Part shown: positions 51,727-53,593 of the stretch, piece after piece
How the letters are laid out: each line of letters starts with the position of its first letter
How positions within the stretch are numbered: the first letter of the stretch is position 1
Assembly: GCA_038125265.1 (NCBI GenBank)
Contig: JAYPDM010000007.1
Coordinates: 1 to 53,593 of the forward strand
Length of the DNA: 53,593 nucleotides
Reading direction: 5' to 3'
From: JAURFX01 sp038125265
Lineage (GTDB): Bacteria > Pseudomonadota > Gammaproteobacteria > Steroidobacterales > Rariloculaceae
Made by a program: the position numbers and the translations under genes
Notes under the pieces: generated by a model
Database searches by the model: none
What the model saw: only the letters and a program-made list of their open reading frames with translations
What the model was told of the DNA's origin: nothing

Positions 51727-53529
51727 ATGAAAAATTTTTTTAAGAAAGTGGGTAAATTTTTAGATGTAACCCGAAAAGTTACCGTCAATATTTTTACTGC
51801 AATATTTGTCATCTATTTTATCGTCATCTTTGCCATGCTCTTCTCAGGGGATGAGGAGGTCGTGACAGCAGGTAAGGTCGTGATCCTCAACCCCGAGGGT
51901 ATTTTTGTTGAAGAGGAGCGCGTTGACTACTCCTTTGAATCGATCTTTGAAGAAGCTCCCAGTCAATACGCCTATCGAGACTTTGAGAGGCTCATTGATG
52001 CCCTGGTCGCAGATGAAGAGATTCCAGCGATCCTCTTAGACTTTAGCAGTGCAGGATATTCAGGCCCCTCAACGCTCCTTAGGGTCGCAGAACAAGTTGC
52101 GCGCTTAAGTGATGCCGGCAAAGAGGTGATCGCCTACTCTGATCGCTACAGCACCGCTAATCTCTTGGTAGCCTCGAGCGCCGATCAAATTCTTGTGCAT
52201 CAGGCAGGCGCTGTGAATCTCAATGGACTCGGAGGCGATGCCCCTTACGTGAACGAGCTCCTTGGAAAAATTGGTGTCACCGTCCATGACTACTCCCAAG
52301 GACAATTCAAGTCAGCCAATGAGACCATCACTCGGGACGATATGTCGGAGAATGATAGGATCCAGAGACTTGAACTGTTAGAGCCTATCTGGGAAGAAAT
52401 GCTCGCACGCATTGGCAGCAACAGAGACATTGAAGCTGCAGAATTACAAAACTTCTCGGATACCTTTTTTAGCTTTATTCCAGAAGCCGCCTTTACCAAT
52501 ATCGAGCAAGCGATAGCTATGGGCCTTATTGATGAGGTCATCTCTTATCCTGACTTTAGAGCGAGGATGGTTGAAGCTTACGGTGCTGATGAAGAATCAG
52601 AAATTGGTAGCTATAACCATATCTTCTTTGGTGAGTACATGACCACCCTTGAGGAGGAGCCCTCTCTTGCTAATGATGAGGTCGTTGTCATCTACGCAGA
52701 GGGCGCCATTATGGAAGGCGAGAGCGCATCGGGTGTCATTGGAGCAGACAGCGAGGTTTTAAAAATCCGTCGCGCTCATAACAATGAGAACACGCGTGCT
52801 ATTGTCTACCGAGTTAACAGCCCAGGGGGATCCATCATCGCTAGCGAAATGATACGAGACGAGTTATTCGCGGCAAAAAATAAAGGCATTCCGGTCGTAG
52901 TTTCCATGTCAGACTACGCGGCCTCAGGTGGTGTCTATATCTCTACCCCAGCAGACTATATCTTTGCCGAGCCCTATACCATCACAGGCTCTATCGGTGT
53001 CGCCATTGCCATTCCGACCGTTGATCAATTTTTTGAAAAAATAGGCGTTAACTTTGATGGCGTTAATACATCTGCCTTAAGCTGGGATCTTAATCAACCG
53101 ATGACAGATGAAATCGATGCCCTTTTCGCTGAATGGGGAGCTCGCAGCTATGACCGCTTTATCTCGGTTGTCTCGAGCTCAAGGGAAGAGAGCCCCGAGT
53201 ATATTAATAGCATAGCAGGCGGTCGAGTCTGGCTTGGTAGTAGAGCACTTGAGCTTAATCTCGTCGATGAGGTGGGCGGTATTGACGAGGCGATTGCTAA
53301 AGCGGTCGAGATTGCCGAACTCGAAGAGTACCGTATTAATTACCTAGAGCCTGAATTATCCTTTGAAGAAATAATTATAAGAGAGATATTTGGTGTCAAA
53401 CTCAATGGATTGGCAACGCGTTTTATGCCGAATAATATTTTAAGAGCCTTTGCCCAAAATCAGCAATTGCTCAATGCACTCGAGCCAAGCGCCAGTTACA
53501 GCTGCCTCAACTGCTTAGTAAATTTTTAA
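51727..53529 (+). CDS. sppA: Signal peptide peptidase SppA (67K type)
   Basis: A 600-residue inner-membrane serine protease with an N-terminal membrane anchor (about residues 20-40, IFTAIFVIYFIVIFAML). It has two tandem S49 (ClpP-like) halves. The catalytic Lys is K195 in GQFKSANE, in the N-terminal half. The nucleophile Ser is S400 in DYAASGGVYIS, in the C-terminal half, together with ITGSIGV. SppA degrades cleaved signal peptides and other short membrane-embedded segments from the periplasmic side. Length matches the E. coli long form (618). Shine-Dalgarno AAGGAAA precedes the ATG. It is third in a cluster with a tail-anchored protein and a tethered XRE regulator. Confidence 0.95.
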   Translation: MKNFFKKVGKFLDVTRKVTVNIFTAIFVIYFIVIFAMLFSGDEEVVTAGKVVILNPEGIFVEEERVDYSFESIFEEAPSQYAYRDFERLIDALVADEEIPAILLDFSSAGYSGPSTLLRVAEQVARLSDAGKEVIAYSDRYSTANLLVASSADQILVHQAGAVNLNGLGGDAPYVNELLGKIGVTVHDYSQGQFKSANETITRDDMSENDRIQRLELLEPIWEEMLARIGSNRDIEAAELQNFSDTFFSFIPEAAFTNIEQAIAMGLIDEVISYPDFRARMVEAYGADEESEIGSYNHIFFGEYMTTLEEEPSLANDEVVVIYAEGAIMEGESASGVIGADSEVLKIRRAHNNENTRAIVYRVNSPGGSIIASEMIRDELFAAKNKGIPVVVSMSDYAASGGVYISTPADYIFAEPYTITGSIGVAIAIPTVDQFFEKIGVNFDGVNTSALSWDLNQPMTDEIDALFAEWGARSYDRFISVVSSSREESPEYINSIAGGRVWLGSRALELNLVDEVGGIDEAIAKAVEIAELEEYRINYLEPELSFEEIIIREIFGVKLNGLATRFMPNNILRAFAQNQQLLNALEPSASYSCLNCLVNF

Positions 53530-53540
53530 TCAACTAAATG

Positions 53541-53566
53541 AACAATGCACCCAAGGGTGCATTGTT
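53541..53566 (+). terminator. Perfect inverted repeat, probable terminator after sppA
   Basis: AACAATGCACCC (53541-53552) and GGGTGCATTGTT (53555-53566) are exact reverse complements, 12 nt after the sppA stop. The following tract (CGTTCTTG) is only partly T-rich, so termination may be weak or bidirectional. Confidence 0.6.
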
Positions 53567-53593
53567 CGTTCTTGTAACCTCCATCAATGGAGA

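Noticed and set aside
1..53593. CRISPR arrays, tRNA or rRNA genes, insertion sequences, prophage or defence islands
   Set aside because: No regularly spaced repeats, tRNA-like cloverleaf in the short intergenic gaps, transposase or integrase reading frame was seen; nearly all DNA is assigned to conserved genes.

Overview
The window is a gene-dense, AT-rich stretch of chromosome that looks like a small-genome, probably marine, gammaproteobacterium. This is inferred from gene order (rsmB-fmt-def next to smg-topA-tsaC-aroE; argS followed by a SPOR gene; coaBC-dut beside rpmB-rpmG-mutM), a large TonB-dependent receptor and very tight packing. A SAR86-like lineage is plausible, but the sequence alone cannot prove it. 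No tRNA, rRNA, CRISPR array, insertion sequence or prophage is visible, and no gap between genes exceeds about 200 bp.

Layout. 1-5.0 kb: the 3' end of trmB, then a minus-strand set (exonuclease III-like, AmpG-like permease, Rieske protein), pyrE, and dut-coaBC. 5.1-9.1 kb: rpmB-rpmG-mutM, facing rsmD-coaD-ggt. 9.1-12.7 kb: rpoH under a CIRCE-like operator, then a PdsR/PdsS-type two-component pair. 12.7-19.4 kb: gltB-gltD-msrA (ammonia assimilation). 19.5-22.5 kb: a FadI-like thiolase and an AGCS sodium/amino-acid symporter. 22.5-27.4 kb: pntA-pntB transhydrogenase with an AEC transporter and a short-chain reductase/epimerase. 27.5-31.9 kb: priA-argS-SPOR. 31.9-38.5 kb: a long minus-strand operon def-fmt-rsmB-DUF4390-ntrY-like-ntrX-like. 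38.6-44.3 kb: smg-topA-tsaC-aroE-xthA and a DUF805-cupin fusion. 44.3-48.1 kb: a LexA-box operon umuD-umuC-DNA glycosylase-elaA-DUF4174-TSUP permease. 48.3-53.5 kb: a TonB-dependent receptor with its own terminator, then a tail-anchored protein, a membrane-tethered XRE regulator and SppA.

Most of the content is housekeeping: translation, DNA repair, cofactor synthesis and nitrogen/NADPH metabolism. The unusual points are regulatory or structural. fmt has no ATG, GTG or TTG start and appears to begin at AUA overlapping the def stop. rpoH carries an HrcA-type CIRCE operator over its promoter. The NtrX-like regulator has lost its ATPase motifs. The SOS operator appears to head a six-gene operon that includes a base-excision glycosylase. 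A DUF805 membrane domain is fused in frame to a mannose-6-phosphate-isomerase-type cupin. All seven convergent gene pairs overlap or are separated by at most 2 nt.
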